Source: Halichondria panicea (taxonomy: Eukaryota > Porifera > Demospongiae > Suberitida > Halichondriidae). Taken from it: DNA of 64,000 bases. Each line of letters starts with the position of its first letter. Position 1 is the stretch's first letter. The position numbers were made by a program, and so were the translations under genes. Below the pieces are notes generated by a model that had not been told where the DNA came from, did no database searches, and saw nothing but the letters and a program-made list of their open reading frames with translations. Shown one piece after another: positions 51,101 through 62,715 of this stretch. The stretch covers positions 354,001-418,000 of the forward strand of contig NC_087391.1 in assembly GCF_963675165.1 (NCBI RefSeq). Reading direction: 5' to 3'.

Positions 51101-51878
51101 CTTGGTTTTGAGGTTGAGTCTCATCTGTAGCTTGAGGTGCTCCACAACGGGTGTGAATATCTTCATCCAGTTCTCCTTGAGGGGCGTGAATCGATGAGGC
51201 GGAACAGGGACGCGACGAATCTCAGGCTTACCACCCTGCAGGGAAAGAGTACCGTATAGCCGGTAATTTGCTATAATAGTGTCAAAATTTTACAAAATGA
51301 TGTGTTGCAAAAATAAATATTTGTGCACTGTAGCAAAGTCAATGGCAAACCAAATGGCAAACCAAATGCATTGCATACTGTACATGTACACATTGTAACT
51401 AATGAGCTTGTGGTTGCTTTTGAGCATGGTACAAGCTCTCGTTCATTTCCTGTAACTATGTATAAACAGTGGCTTGTGGTAGTTAGGGTATGGTACATCC
51501 AGGAGTAACAAGATAAGAGCAAGAGCAATAGCACTCATTTTTTGGATTAAGTCAGATACACGGCACCAGATGTTGATTTACAGTAGTAGGAAGGGGTTAG
51601 AGTTAGCTAAGGCATAGTTTAGGGCATTCCGTTGCCGTGTATCCCATATCATATCATTTTTAGTGGACAAGTGTAGACGATATACGCACTAGAGCGGTGG
51701 TGTCATCCACTGGGGGGAATGCTGGCCTCTTTGCAGCTGTCTCCATGAGTGTGACGTCCTCCTCTCCTGTGTCCATGTCTCTATCCTTCCTTCTCTTCCT
51801 ACTCCTGACCTCCTTGAACCCTGGGGCCTCTTTATCAGTAGCCATTTCAACAAAACCTACACTAACTTCTTCTGCCAT
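28260..51878 (-). CDS. PNO1: RNA-binding protein PNO1 (Dim2), split by two giant introns
   Basis: KH-domain factor for 40S ribosome assembly and 18S 3'-end processing. Seven exons: 51690-51878, 51086-51235, 50805-50888, 50620-50680, 50426-50543, 34630-34700, 28260-28327; 246 aa. Landmarks: [55 protein letters not shown], then across the 15.7-kb intron [18 protein letters not shown], and across a 6.3-kb intron [17 protein letters not shown] and AERF. The two distant exons continue the protein in perfect phase and order, matching the family's C-terminus. The first exon ends at CTA before gtgcgt so that exon 2 stays in frame. The large intron holds four intronless genes on the same strand. Head-to-head with KAT5. 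Confidence 0.93.
28328..34629. other. PNO1 intron 6, no gene seen
   Basis: About 6.3 kb of AT-rich DNA without a supported exon other than PNO1's own. It contains a CA/ACAC tract near 31060-31100, the 37-bp tandem array (31511-31806) and a degenerate copy of the CCGTATTAC element (about 33243-33475). Confidence 0.7.
31511..31806 (+). repeat. Tandem array, 8 x 37 bp
   Basis: Eight almost identical 37-bp units, each starting CATTGGGCATTACATCATAC, at 31511, 31548, 31585, 31622, 31659, 31696, 31733 and 31770. Unit 6 has one T-to-C change and unit 8 another. The unit has no stop in any forward frame, so it produces false ORFs of about 80-110 codons. Confidence 0.97.
36105..36282. repeat. CA-rich microsatellite
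   Basis: About 180 bp of (CA)n interrupted by CACGCACGTG and a C-run. It generates false His/Thr and Val/Cys ORFs on both strands. Confidence 0.92.
36886..37260 (+). repeat. Tandem array, 8.5 x 44 bp
   Basis: Units start CACCATATACAAGTACACTA at 36886 and every 44 bp up to 37238; the ninth is cut after 23 bp. The copies appear identical, which suggests recent amplification. Confidence 0.97.
38020..39726 (-). CDS. Multi-pass cysteine-rich membrane protein, copy A
   Basis: Intronless gene of 568 aa. Residues 1-20 form a signal peptide ([18 protein letters not shown]). The ectodomain (about 20-140) has 12 cysteines, starting CNQLNCPPW and ending [12 protein letters not shown] ... [10 protein letters not shown], with several N-glycosylation sites. 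About ten hydrophobic segments follow (first [19 protein letters not shown]), with a Cys-rich turn CFKRCCRSQ and a segment ending [14 protein letters not shown], reminiscent of TRP-like membrane domains. The Cys-rich/Lys-rich tail is [10 protein letters not shown]. The tail ends [10 protein letters not shown]; relative to copies B and C a 1-nt deletion near 38036 replaces their last residues. Ligand and function unknown; a receptor or channel role is inference. It lies in the large PNO1 intron. Confidence 0.85.
   Translation of the reverse strand: MAVAAFLLIIISLNCVSSLNDNTTDYCNQLNCPPWMQAKGSECVCRNDLPFDLHCEDGTAYLDIASCMSIDNDTVSVGECAYNYQNVSADLAVELPSNLSIHELNAVFCDPLNREGILCHRCKEGFGVAPLSLEYACVECPDNTAGWWVLFLVLQFGPVTIFYLINLVWQVSFARAPFRCFVFFSQIIFWFMTLRDSRVLTNNLNLFARVYVYALEFLNGIWSLNFVSVFPPFCISTSFTNIHFVYLQYLVAVYPLFLIALTLVLYKLHERNFKPVVILWKPFRRCFISTRTMWDYKSSIVNVFVNFCLFSLSNIISIVFTSFYFSETYNLCLAFQVELSVWVDPSTPYPDPVLLILSLVFSIATITVITLVSCYPLKCMKLCFKRCCRSQIFLYIKAFFDDFTSSYKDGTTEGSCCNWQYLVVIYPVLLILLQVIYLGASRTFRPVVFAMNSLLLFSFTVFVALVRPYKRYSDNVVESLLIFLLAVVFELGSLDVQSPILLAYVSILLVSIPHGCFVAFIVYSVCKRYKRYCDCGCKEKKEVVEDDQLPDRFVNAENYQQYNVLNPL
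39977..40094. repeat. Large hairpin with a duplicated arm
   Basis: The arm AGCTTGTAGCAGCTCCATAT (with about 12 further bases) occurs twice directly (from about 39985 and from 40021) and then as its reverse complement (40055-40086). Either direct copy can pair with the inverted one; the outer pairing extends through TGTTACTGA/TCAGTAACA. It lies between copies A and B. Confidence 0.9.
40616..42910 (-). pseudogene. Multi-pass cysteine-rich membrane protein, copy B, interrupted by a transposon
   Basis: The body (40616-42289) is open and close to copies A and C, from [10 protein letters not shown] to the C-terminus KPTIGRVIL. The signal peptide piece ([20 protein letters not shown]) lies at about 42854-42910, separated by a 559-bp insertion (42290-42848). 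Read through, the insertion adds unrelated residues and stops. The ATG created at the junction is out of frame, and the first internal Met (near 42241) would give a protein without a signal peptide. Unless the insertion is spliced out, this copy is not functional as a membrane protein. Confidence 0.8.
42290..42848 (+). mobile_element. DNA-transposon-like insertion in copy B
   Basis: 559 bp starting ATGCCTCGGTGCGCATGCGC, with CACCGAGGCAT near the other end (42821-42831), flanked by the 5-bp duplication TCATT (42285-42289 and 42849-42853). The intact copies read TCATTTAAGCTAG at this point, so the duplication and exact insertion site are directly visible. A related element in reverse orientation lies at about 61855-62510. 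No transposase ORF. Confidence 0.8.
42911..43867. other. Spacer between copies B and C
   Basis: Contains the conserved 5' flank of copy B, a truncated copy of the CCTTAAGG MITE (from 43132), and the conserved 3' flank of copy C. No gene. Confidence 0.7.
43132..43201 (+). mobile_element. Truncated CCTTAAGG MITE
   Basis: Begins CCTTAAGGTGACATTATTTC and continues through ATTTCTGCGAATGAGAG to about 43200, where similarity stops. It serves as a paralogous empty site for the nested insertion at 45854-46581. Confidence 0.7.
43868..45595 (-). CDS. Multi-pass cysteine-rich membrane protein, copy C
   Basis: Intact intronless gene of 575 aa, the best reference for the family here. Signal peptide [18 protein letters not shown]; 12-Cys ectodomain ([19 protein letters not shown] ... 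[12 protein letters not shown]); about ten hydrophobic segments; cytoplasmic tail with [10 protein letters not shown], ending KPTIGRVIL as in copy B. It differs from A mainly in the first membrane-proximal segment ([18 protein letters not shown]) and in the last third. The upstream region shares TGCAGTATACCATATTTGAG with copies A and B (a shortened, partial version precedes copy D), a candidate common promoter. Function unknown. Confidence 0.87.
   Translation of the reverse strand: MAVASFLLIIISLSCVSSLNDNTTDYCNQLNCPPWMQAKGSECVCRNDLPKEFSCKDGGGAFLNFFSCMSMDDNDTVSVGECAYPKVSADLGVELPSNLSIHELNAVFCDPLNREGILCHRCKEGFGVAPLSLEYACVECPDNTAGWWVLFLVLQFGPVTIFYLINLVWQVSFAKAPFRSYVFFSQILFRLFSSKRFRIGTYNLSVFAKVCFYALEFLNGIWSLNFVSVLPPFCISTSFTNIHFVYLQYLVAVYPLFLIALTLVLHKLHERNFKPVVILWKPFHRCFISTRQMWDYKSSIVNVIVNFCLFSLSKIIFIVFTGFNFSEKYNLCVPGQVEPSVLVDPSIPYPDPVLLILSLVFSIATITVITLVSCYPLKCMKLCFKRCCRSQVFLYFQAFFEDFTSSYKDGTTKGSCCNLKYLVVVYPVLLIVLRAIVFVTSKTVRSVLPAMYSLLLFFFAVFIALVRPYKKATDYVTESLLIVLMAVVFELGCLDDLQLSKWRAYVYILLVSIPHGCFVMFIVYSVCKRYKRYCACGCKEKKEVVEDNELPDRFVNAENYVQRNVPKPTIGRVIL
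45802..46754. mobile_element. CCTTAAGG MITE carrying a second MITE inside it
   Basis: Terminal inverted repeats of 20 bp (CCTTAAGGTGACATATTTTC at 45802-45821 and its complement at 46735-46754), flanked by TA on both sides. After removing the inner element the outer one would be about 223 bp. No coding capacity. Confidence 0.85.
45854..46581. mobile_element. Inner MITE, CCGTACCCTCGCG family
   Basis: 728 bp with inverted ends CCGTACCCTCGCGAAAATA / TATTTTCGCGAGGGTACGG and a TA target duplication (45852-45853 and 46582-46583). The solo outer element at 43132 shows the uninterrupted sequence. No transposase. Confidence 0.85.
46927..47085. repeat. Foldback element
   Basis: Long imperfect inverted repeat, ends GGCGTATAAAAG and CTTTTATGCGTCC, with a perfect 32-bp palindrome at the centre (46984-47015, GTGCTAAAAATAGAAA and its complement). 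Confidence 0.85.
47550..49592 (-). pseudogene. Multi-pass cysteine-rich membrane protein, copy D, broken twice
   Basis: Signal peptide, ectodomain and first membrane segments are open from 49592. A 7-bp net deletion near 48967-48972, relative to copy C, shifts the frame just before the segment encoding ALEFLNGIW. The correct frame resumes at about 48960-48921 and runs to 48177, where a 308-bp MITE (47869-48176) sits in the coding sequence. After it the original frame continues to 47550 with a different C-terminus. Two independent lesions make this a pseudogene by sequence. The remaining blocks are still highly similar to copies A-C, so the loss looks recent. Confidence 0.88.
47869..48176. mobile_element. 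Tigger/pogo-like MITE inside copy D
   Basis: 308 bp with inverted ends CAGTAGAACCTCGATTATCC / GGATAATCGAGGTTCTACTG and a TA target duplication (47867-47868, 48177-48178). The undisturbed target is visible in copy A (CACATTATCACTA). The end sequence resembles pogo/Tigger-type termini. No transposase frame. Confidence 0.88.
49593..50425. other. 5' part of PNO1 intron 5
   Basis: Upstream flank of copy D, then a diverged, minus-oriented relative of the AAAGCATCTTTGAA repeat (about 49885-50060) and an imperfect inverted repeat (ACGACAACACCACGTG near 50090 and CACGTGATGTTGTCGT near 50212). No exon found before PNO1 exon 5. Confidence 0.6.
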
Positions 51879-52051
51879 TGTAGTTATAGTTACTCCACGT
51901 GGGTATATTTTGATTACGTCATTTGTTATTGTCCTGAACATCATAATTTATGACGTCACTCAATTACATTATTGGCACTGCTTCTAAAGAAAGCTAGCTC
52001 CTTCTAAAAGCTCTACAGCTCTACATACAAGAGGAAGAACATCTCATTACT
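51879..52051. promoter_or_regulatory. Divergent upstream region between PNO1 and KAT5
   Basis: 173 bp between two opposed start codons, containing two TGACGTCA-like or TACGTCA sequences (TTACGTCATT near 51915 and TGACGTCACT near 51951), which resemble CRE/ATF sites. This is the probable shared promoter. Confidence 0.5.
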
Positions 52052-55109
<3,058 letters not shown>

Positions 55110-55793
55110 CAAGAGATAATTATAGAATGGACTAAGCACTTCATTATTATACATAATTTTATAATTATAGTCACTCTGGTTATTCTGCTTATTCATTATT
55201 AATGAAAACAAATCATTTGACACTCGTAGTTTATCGTTTGATCGATTCAAAGGGCAACTGAATGCAGATGTGGAACTAATTACTGTATAGGTTACAGATT
55301 AGCTATATATTTTTTTTTCTGTGTACCTTTGCTCTATTAAATAAAGCATATAAACTTGTTAAAGCTCAGTAAAAAAAAACAAAAAAAAACCGTTTGCTAT
55401 ACTGCCTAATGCAAAGACAGTAGGTGCTACTGACCACAGTGTAGTAGGGCTGCTACCTAATGAAAGGTAGTAGGTGCTACTAACCACAGTGTAGTAGGGC
55501 TGCTACCTAATGAAAGGTAGTAGGTGCTACTAACCACAGTGTAGTAGGGCTGAAAGACAACAGGGCGCTGACTAATGAAGACAGTAGGAAGTGGGTTGGC
55601 CACGGCAACCCACACGCTACGTGGGTGAACTGCAACAAGTCTGAAGCTTACAATTATATTCATCATTGGTCACAAGAATGCAGTAAGACTGGATATACCT
55701 ACCAGGTGACATGATATAGCCCATAACCAATTCACTTTGCTAGCTGCTTTCCTGTTGCATGTTGAGTTGTGCCAACGTCTTGTACTTTATAAG
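55110..55793. other. Intergenic region KAT5 to transporter
   Basis: AT-rich KAT5 3' flank, two oligo-A runs near 55372-55390, the 50-bp tandem repeat, and the presumed promoter of the transporter gene. No additional gene. Confidence 0.6.
55404..55550 (+). repeat. Tandem repeat, about 3 x 50 bp
   Basis: Units at 55421, 55471 and 55521, each with TAGGTGCTACTAACCACAGT (the first has one change). Confidence 0.9.
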
Positions 55794-57439
55794 ATGGGCG
55801 TGTTGTTGGTGTCCATAGCAGCGTCGGTGGCTGCCATTGGAGCTTTCTTACCAGGCTACAACATCGGGTAAGCACTGTGTGCAGCTATACTGCCGGTTGT
55901 GTTGAATGAACATGCTAGCTATGCCTCTCACTCCTACCCGTACCCCTAGGTCTGTGAATGGACTTCAGAATTATCTTGGGTTTCTCAAATATTTCAATTT
56001 GGGAAGTACTGAGACTAACTCGTCCGATGCATGTACCTCAGTGGACCATCTCAGCGAAAACTCGCAGTTGATTCTGGTGAGTTGGTAGCAAGAGAGCCTC
56101 CGCTAATATATGCGTATCTTGTTACATGCCAAAAATGTAACTACATACATGTAGTCCCAACTCCTGCGTAGAATTTTTTCTTAGAATTTGTAATTATATC
56201 CAGCTAGCTCAATTAGCTCTGCTTATTGTATATTGCAGGGCACCATTGTGTCGGTAGTGTTCCTGGGAACTGCCACTGGGAACCTAATCGCTGGAAGTGA
56301 GTCACTCAATAGTTTCATACTGTCAAGCGTATGTCACTGTACATGGTGGTGGTATTGACCGTCACTATGTCACTGTACATGGTGGTGGTACCGTATTCAC
56401 CCGAATTACCGGGACACTCTATTCTAAGGGACACTTCGGACTTACGTAATTTTTTTCACTCTATATTAAGGAACAACAGGAAATGTAAATATTTTTAGAC
56501 GTCCCGATCTAATTAGAACGAAAAAGAGCATGTTAGCTTGATAGAGACTCAAAACTCTTAGAAACTCTCTGGATTCTACTCTCTGGCACCGTAATATGTC
56601 ACTGACGGTTGAAGACACCTTTGTAGACATGGAACCTGCGTACACAGCTTCTAAACTGCACGAAAGACATTTTAGCTGCAGAGCTAGCCTCGGCCTGGAA
56701 TCAAGGCCGTGTACGTACCTTAAATGGGGAAATATTTGTTCTAATTACTACGGGACACCCTAATACAAGGGACACTTCGACTTTAACGTAATTTTTCTTG
56801 CTCTATTCCAAGGGACACTGCAAGTTGTAATTATTTTTTTGTGTCCCGGTAATTCGGGTGAATACGGTATTGACTGTCACTATAATCAATCAATTGCAGA
56901 GTTGTCTGACTTGCTGGGCAGGAAAGCTGTCCTCCTATTGTCTGGAGTGTTCTTTGTGTTGGGTGCTGCTGTTCTAGGAACTGCCCTACAGGGGGCTGTA
57001 TGGTGAGCTAGCTACTGGTGTTGTTTCCATAGTGAGCTAGCGACTGGGGTTGTTTCCATGGTGAGCTAGCGACTGGGGTTGTTTCCATGGTGAGCTAGCG
57101 ACTGGGGCTGTTTCCATAGTGAGCTAGCGACTGGGGCTGTTTCCAGGTGCCACATGGGGAGCTAATGGGGAGAGCATGCCTCTGTACACACTTATTTCCA
57201 GGGGGCCACAATCATGGGGATAACGTTGTTCCTACCTCTGTACACCTTGACTAGAACAATAGGGGACACGTCAAATTTCATTGTGATGTCTTCACTGATT
57301 ATAAACGATAGCCAAATTGTTTTCTGTACAGGATGCTAATTGTGGGAAGAATAATTACTGGATTGGGATTTGGGTGAGTACACGTTCAAGTTGCTAGTTC
57401 TTCAACCCTCCTCCCCTTGTGTTGTCCGTGTGTCTCCTA

Positions 57440-57502
<63 letters not shown>

Positions 57503-60500
57503 CTATTTAATACACATACGTGTATGCACATGTATGTATTGTCAAAACATCTTTTCCTCACAAGAACTACATCTTTCCTCACAAGAACTCATTGCACTCC
57601 AGTAGCTTACTTATTAACCCGTGCTTGTACGCCCGTTACAAATAAAAGTAAAAATTAAAACCAAAGCTAAGTAACTTTTTTAGCCTTTGCAAGAGGCCGA
57701 TAGAGAATTGATTAGGCCTGTACCAAGTATCAATGTAACCATAGCAACAGGCTGTAGTACGCAACTAGAGCTTGCATTTAGGCAGCAAAAACATGTCACT
57801 ATCATAAAAAAAAGAAAAGAAAAAATCCGCTTGCTAAGACAAAAAAAAGCCAGCCACCTCTGAAGAATGAGTGATGGATGATATAATGTGCTTGTTAATA
57901 CTCTGTACGTTTACAGAGTGCACTGGTTTCATTTGGAATAGCAGATTTCTTGATTGGAGGTGATTTTTAATCCCACAAACAAATAACCACACCAAAATCA
58001 TGGTGGTGGTGGTGGTGGAATGGCAAGCTGAGTTGAAGGTGTACATATGATTGTCTCCAAGTGGCAGGTTTAGATTCGGCGTTTATTTTTATACTGAGCA
58101 TTTAGGTACATTAGAAACTTGCATTACGTTTATATTTATCATCAGGAGCATTAATTTTAGTTTTATACTTAGAGCATTAGCTGTCTTATCAGATTATCGA
58201 GCCTGAGTTTTATATTCTATGTGTTAGAACTAACCGTGTGATGTGCGTCGAGGCTCTCTCCGTGGGTCACCGGCTAGTACCACTTCAGGCAAAACCAGTT
58301 CTTGAATTGTTCTATATCTCTTGCAGGACGTTCTTTATGGCCTGCCCTGTGTACATTGCAGAGATTGCCCCCAGGCACATCCGAGGGCGTCTGTCCTCCC
58401 TCATAGCCCCGTCACTAACCGTGGGTCTGCTCACTGGTTATGCTGTCAATATCGGGCTATCGAGAGTGGACGCTGGCTGGAGGGTGGGTAGCCTCCTCAC
58501 CGCCGTATTTGGGTGTGTCTACATTGTGGGTGTGGCCTTCCTGCCCAGCTCTCCAAGGTATATATAATTATAGAATAGTATGTGTGTGTTCTTGGAACAT
58601 TTTTGTGTGCCTAATTTTTGTTACTTGTATGTACCTATCCTAAACCCTTACATGTAGATGTGTGTAAGTACATGCCATAAATTGTTGTTTCTGGGACACC
58701 ACTTAACCTGGAAGCCATTCCTTACATACCCACCATGCCTTGTTACTACCCCAGGTGGCTCATGCTCACCCACCATGCCTTGTTACTACCCCAGGTGGCT
58801 CATGCTCAAGGGACGAGAGGCCGACGCAAGAGAAGCTCTGAAGAAGTTGAGCATCTCTAAAGATTTTATCGATGCACAGATTAAAGAGATCAAAGAGTCA
58901 CTACCTTTAGACAAGAGCTCCAATTGTTTGCAAGAGCTGAAAGTTTTCTTTCTGTGGAAAAATATAAAGAGGTGCTTATGTGTGTGTGTAGTACTCAATA
59001 TAATTATGTGACAGGCTCGAAAAGGGACATTATTGGAGCAGATATTGGTATTGAGCAATAGCCAGATTTATGGACTGCAGTGTATAATCTCAAAAAATTT
59101 TTCTTGGCTTATAGTTATCTACAGTCTTTCTACTACCTCTCTGTAAAATCTGAAGCTCTGAATCCAACGCATTCCACCGAAGCGCTTTGTCTAAGCAGCC
59201 ACCATTACCTTACTTTTCCCAATTTAGTGATCTTTAAGTGGGCGTTTCTCAATATCGCTATTTTAAAACTTTGAGTTTCCAACGCGCATAACTCAGGCAT
59301 GAAAATAGGTATGTGCAAACTAAGCATATCAATGCATAGACAATTCTTTGCTCTATCATCTGGTATTTAAAATTGTAGCCTGCTCCGATATGTCCCTTTT
59401 CCCAGAGCCTGTCACATATACATAATGATTAGTGTATATTTTACTGCATGACCTGCTTATAATGATTGTTCCTTTGGCTGCAGGATTATACTTGGGATAC
59501 TGATCCTAGTATTCCAGTTTGCAACCGGAAATCACATTTAGTAAGAGGCGCTATTGATCATCGTGATATATTAGTTTAAGCTTCCGTACATGTTACTGTA
59601 TGATGACAGCCACTCATGTACATTGCCCTATAATGCCTCTAAAAGTTAGAGCAAGTTTGGCTTGTCGTATCCTTTACAAGGTCTAACTTAAGGTTTCCAT
59701 GTCATTTCAGTTTCTACTCTGAGTCTCTGTTCTGTACCCTGGGAGTGCCCCCCTTCGTCACGTCCCTCATCGTGGGGGTGTGCTCCGTGTGTGGGGCCAT
59801 CTTCGCTAATCTCTTTATTGACAAAGTAAGTGAGTCATAGAAGTCTACTTACATGTATCACCTCTTTAGACACTTCTCTGACTGTACATGCACACCGAAC
59901 TATGCGAAAAAGTGTGCATATAACATCAATTACATACTTGAGACTAGATTTCTGATGGTCTAAAGTCAAAATTTTACTGAAAAGTTTTTCTGTTTCTCCT
60001 TGCAGTTGGGACGCAAGGTCCTTCTGGTAGGTGGGGGTGTGTTGATGGCTCTTCTTGTGGTGATAGCCGGCGTGCTGGTGGATGCCTTCGATCTGGAGGA
60101 GGTGGAGGGCGGGGCTGGGGCAATCGGCTACATTGTGGTCGTCCTCATCAGTATCTTCATGCTCGTCTACACAGCCACCTGGTTGTAAGTGTACACACAC
60201 AATGGTTGTATGACCATACATAGTGTACATGTACGTGTGTGTATGCTGCATGCATGGGTGTGCTTTTGTACATGCATTGTGTTGTAACTAAGTCATCATC
60301 AGTCATTATCATTGGCCTGAATGTTTCTACTCTGTAGTGTTACACCAATTGTGATTGCTGGAGAGATCTTTGCTCTAAAAGGAAGAGGTAATTTTTCAGT
60401 AGAGTTGAGAATCTTATAGAATTCTACTGTCTAATCTTGATATTGTAATAATTATTTTGATGACTCACTCTTGTGTCCCTGCAGCGTTGGCTGTGGCCGT

Positions 60501-61646
60501 CTGTTTGGTTTGCAATGGATTGGCGGGCTACGCTTTTACCCAGGTGTTCCCACTCGTGTTAGCCACACTGAAAGCCCACGGGTTCCTATATCTCCTAGCA
60601 TCCATTGAAGTGGCTGCAATCCTCACTGTCTTGCTGGTCTTGCCCGAGACAAAGGTGTGCCTGTCTCTCCTCTTTCTTTCACAAGCTCTCTCTTATTTTA
60701 ATCCCCAATTATGTGTGTACTGGGTGGTTGCACTGGGTGGTTGCTCAGTCTACAATACATTAATAGATGGACAGTACTGTATCACATGTTGTATAGACCG
60801 AACCCCCAGTCTCGAGTCTAGGCCAGGCAGTAGCCTCATATAAATTCTAAATCCATCTAGTGATCATTACCAGTTGGGTCTATAACATACTGGCTATAAA
60901 AATTATATAGCAAATATAGCGTATACTTCCTGTGTCATGTGACTTTCCTTGTAGGGTATAAGTTTGGAAGATGTGGATCAACTCTTTGCCAAACCATTTC
61001 TGGAACGAACAGGCCTGTCAAAATGGCTAAGGTAAATATACACAAAGTTAACTATATACAGTGGACCCTCTGTTAACAACCACCTCCGAATAAAGGCCAG
61101 CTGCTATATAACGGCCAGGCACCCAGGTCCCAAATGAACAGTTTGTGTACAAAACAACCTCTCAACAAAGGCCACCTCTGTATAAAGGCCAAAACATTGT
61201 TCCCCAAAGGTGTCCGTTGTAGAGAGGTTCCACTGTAGCATCGTTTATATATACATAACCATGCACTCTTGAACTAATTTGGTTTTAATTTTCTACGTGA
61301 TATTTAAGTGTCTGTGTATTTGTTGTGTTGATAGTTGCTAAGGTGTCCACAGTACATGTATGTGTGTGTTTAATTGTTGCTGCTCTTTTTCTTCAGGTGC
61401 TGCAAGAAATATGAGATACCATCGAATAATTTTGACAGCAGTACTTCCAAGTCTGTACAGGTGGAGACGACACTTCACTCTCACAGCGAAGGCTCGTTGC
61501 CTCACAGCGAAGGCTCGTTGCCTCACAGCGATGGATCTTGGACTGTCAGTGAGACGGCCGATGAAGGATGGACACAACACTTCATTGATTACGAACAAGA
61601 GATTGAAAATTTTGTCGAAAATGTAGGAAATGTAGGAAAAGAGTAA
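55794..61646 (+). CDS. Major facilitator sugar transporter (SLC2/GLUT-like)
   Basis: Twelve-pass hexose-type transporter, plasma membrane by inference. Fourteen exons: 55794-55867, 55950-56076, 56239-56296, 56900-57002, 57332-57373, 58327-58557, 58795-58971, 59484-59540, 59711-59825, 60006-60184, 60338-60387, 60485-60654, 60955-61031, 61397-61646; 569 aa. Family signatures: GKLSDLLGRKA after TM2, GRIITGLGFG, PVYIAEIAPRHIRGRLSS, PSSPRWLMLKGR (in place of PESPRYL), DKLGRKVLL after TM8, and LPETKGISLEDVDQLF after TM12. The N-terminus GAFLPGYNIGSVNGLQ matches the TM1 pattern. The C-terminal tail has a 21-nt repeat encoding HSEGSLP. The subfamily cannot be set from these motifs. Confidence 0.9.
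56391..56867. mobile_element. CCGTATTCACCCG MITE in a transporter intron
   Basis: 477 bp with inverted ends CCGTATTCACCCGAATTACC / GGTAATTCGGGTGAATACGG and a TA duplication (56389-56390, 56868-56869). Subterminal GGGACAC motifs repeat within it. It is inserted in the second unit of a short tandem duplication whose first unit preserves the empty site. Confidence 0.9.
57003..57147 (+). repeat. 5 x 29-bp tandem repeat starting at a splice donor
   Basis: Units begin GTGAGCTAG at 57003, 57032, 57061, 57090 and 57119. The first GTGAGC is the donor of transporter exon 4, so the repeat multiplies a donor-like sequence. Confidence 0.92.
57443..57500 (+). repeat. (GT)n microsatellite
   Basis: Pure GT repeat in intron 5 of the transporter gene. 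Confidence 0.95.
57501..58326. other. Rest of transporter intron 5
   Basis: AT-rich, with oligo-A runs near 57808-57850 and repeated AGCATTA segments near 58097-58180. No exon apart from the one starting at 58327. Confidence 0.55.
58728..58807 (+). repeat. 40-bp tandem duplication containing a 3' splice site
   Basis: Units 58728-58767 and 58768-58807 are identical and both contain CTACCCCAGGTGGCTCATG. Only the downstream acceptor (exon from 58795) keeps the transporter frame (RWLMLKGR); the upstream one would shift it. Confidence 0.93.
61069..61235. mobile_element. CAGTGGA MITE in the last transporter intron
   Basis: 167 bp with imperfect inverted ends CAGTGGACCCTCTGTTAAC / GTTGTAGAGAGGTTCCACTG and TA on both sides (61067-61068, 61236-61237). 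Non-coding. Confidence 0.82.
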
Positions 61647-61854
61647 ACTGAAATGCACATTCTTTTTTGATTTTCATTGGTTTTGATCTACATTCAAATT
61701 ATTTATTTCAATGCTTAATATAATTATTATAACTGGGCTAATGCTCTTTGCCAGATTCTTGGTCTTAATTCACTTACCCTGGCCCTACCATAATTACCGT
61801 AGAAACTGGATTGTATTCACTTCCCCTTAATTCAAGAAAGCAACGGGTGGGTAC

Positions 61855-62510
61855 AGGTGCTGATGCCTCGGTGGAGGTGCCAAAGCTACATAACATAATA
61901 CTAAAAGCTATTAGTAATAGCTTTTGTATATACACATTATAATAATCATTAATTTTGCTGCTGCAATGCCTATAGCCTCAAGGCAGCCTCATCTTATCGC
62001 CATGTTATGCTTTCGCTCAAAAAGTATTAGTGTTATAGTAATTTCTATAATGAATTTTACATTAAAGTTAGCTTATCAATATAAACTCACTGAGAAGAAA
62101 AGACTTATTTACATGCATCTATTGTTGTTATCTATTGTATTATGTGGCTTACCAGGACCTCAAGAAAGAAGAAAATTGCAGCAAGATCAGTTCAGTGTAT
62201 ATAATATCTATTGAGAAGAAAAGACTTGTGTACATGCATATTGTTATCTATATTGTTATTTTGTGGCTTACCAGGCCCTCAAGAAAAGATGACTCTGCCA
62301 GGAGAATATTTTTTTATTCTTGTATATACTTATTATTATATTACTTATTCTTGTAGATAACAGACATAGCCTCGATTCCAGGCCTTATCGGCCTTGAATC
62401 GAGGCTAGAACAGACACAGTTAGCCTCGATTCCAATTGTTTAGGCCTTGAGAAGGAGGCTAAGACACAGTCAGCTTTACGTATCCCTCGTGCGGCTACGC
62501 CTCGAGGCAT
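61855..62510 (-). mobile_element. Element related to the copy B insertion, reverse orientation
   Basis: Starts with GATGCCTCGGTGGAGGTGCC, the complement of the right end of the element at 42290-42848, and ends with CTCGAGGCAT. Inside is an imperfect direct repeat (about 62090-62180 and 62210-62290, both with GAGAAGAAAAGACTT) and an inverted repeat AGCCTCGATTCCA ... TGAATCGAGGCT near 62368-62408. Confidence 0.55.
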
Positions 62511-62715
62511 AATTAGCAACACTTATTATTCAGTATTGACAACATGAACACAACAAATTAAAACACAATAGATAGATGAAATGGTGACACGTAATTATTA
62601 ATACTGTTTGAGTGACATGGTGCCAGAGATTGAGAGGCTCTATATAGAAGTACACAACACAACACAACACATGCAGCTAGCTCAGTTCATTGTTCCAATT
62701 CGGACAATCATTAGA

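Noticed and set aside
58755-58794. Upstream acceptor in the 40-bp duplication as the true start of transporter exon 7
   Set aside because: It would add 40 nt and shift the frame, destroying RWLMLKGREADAREA.
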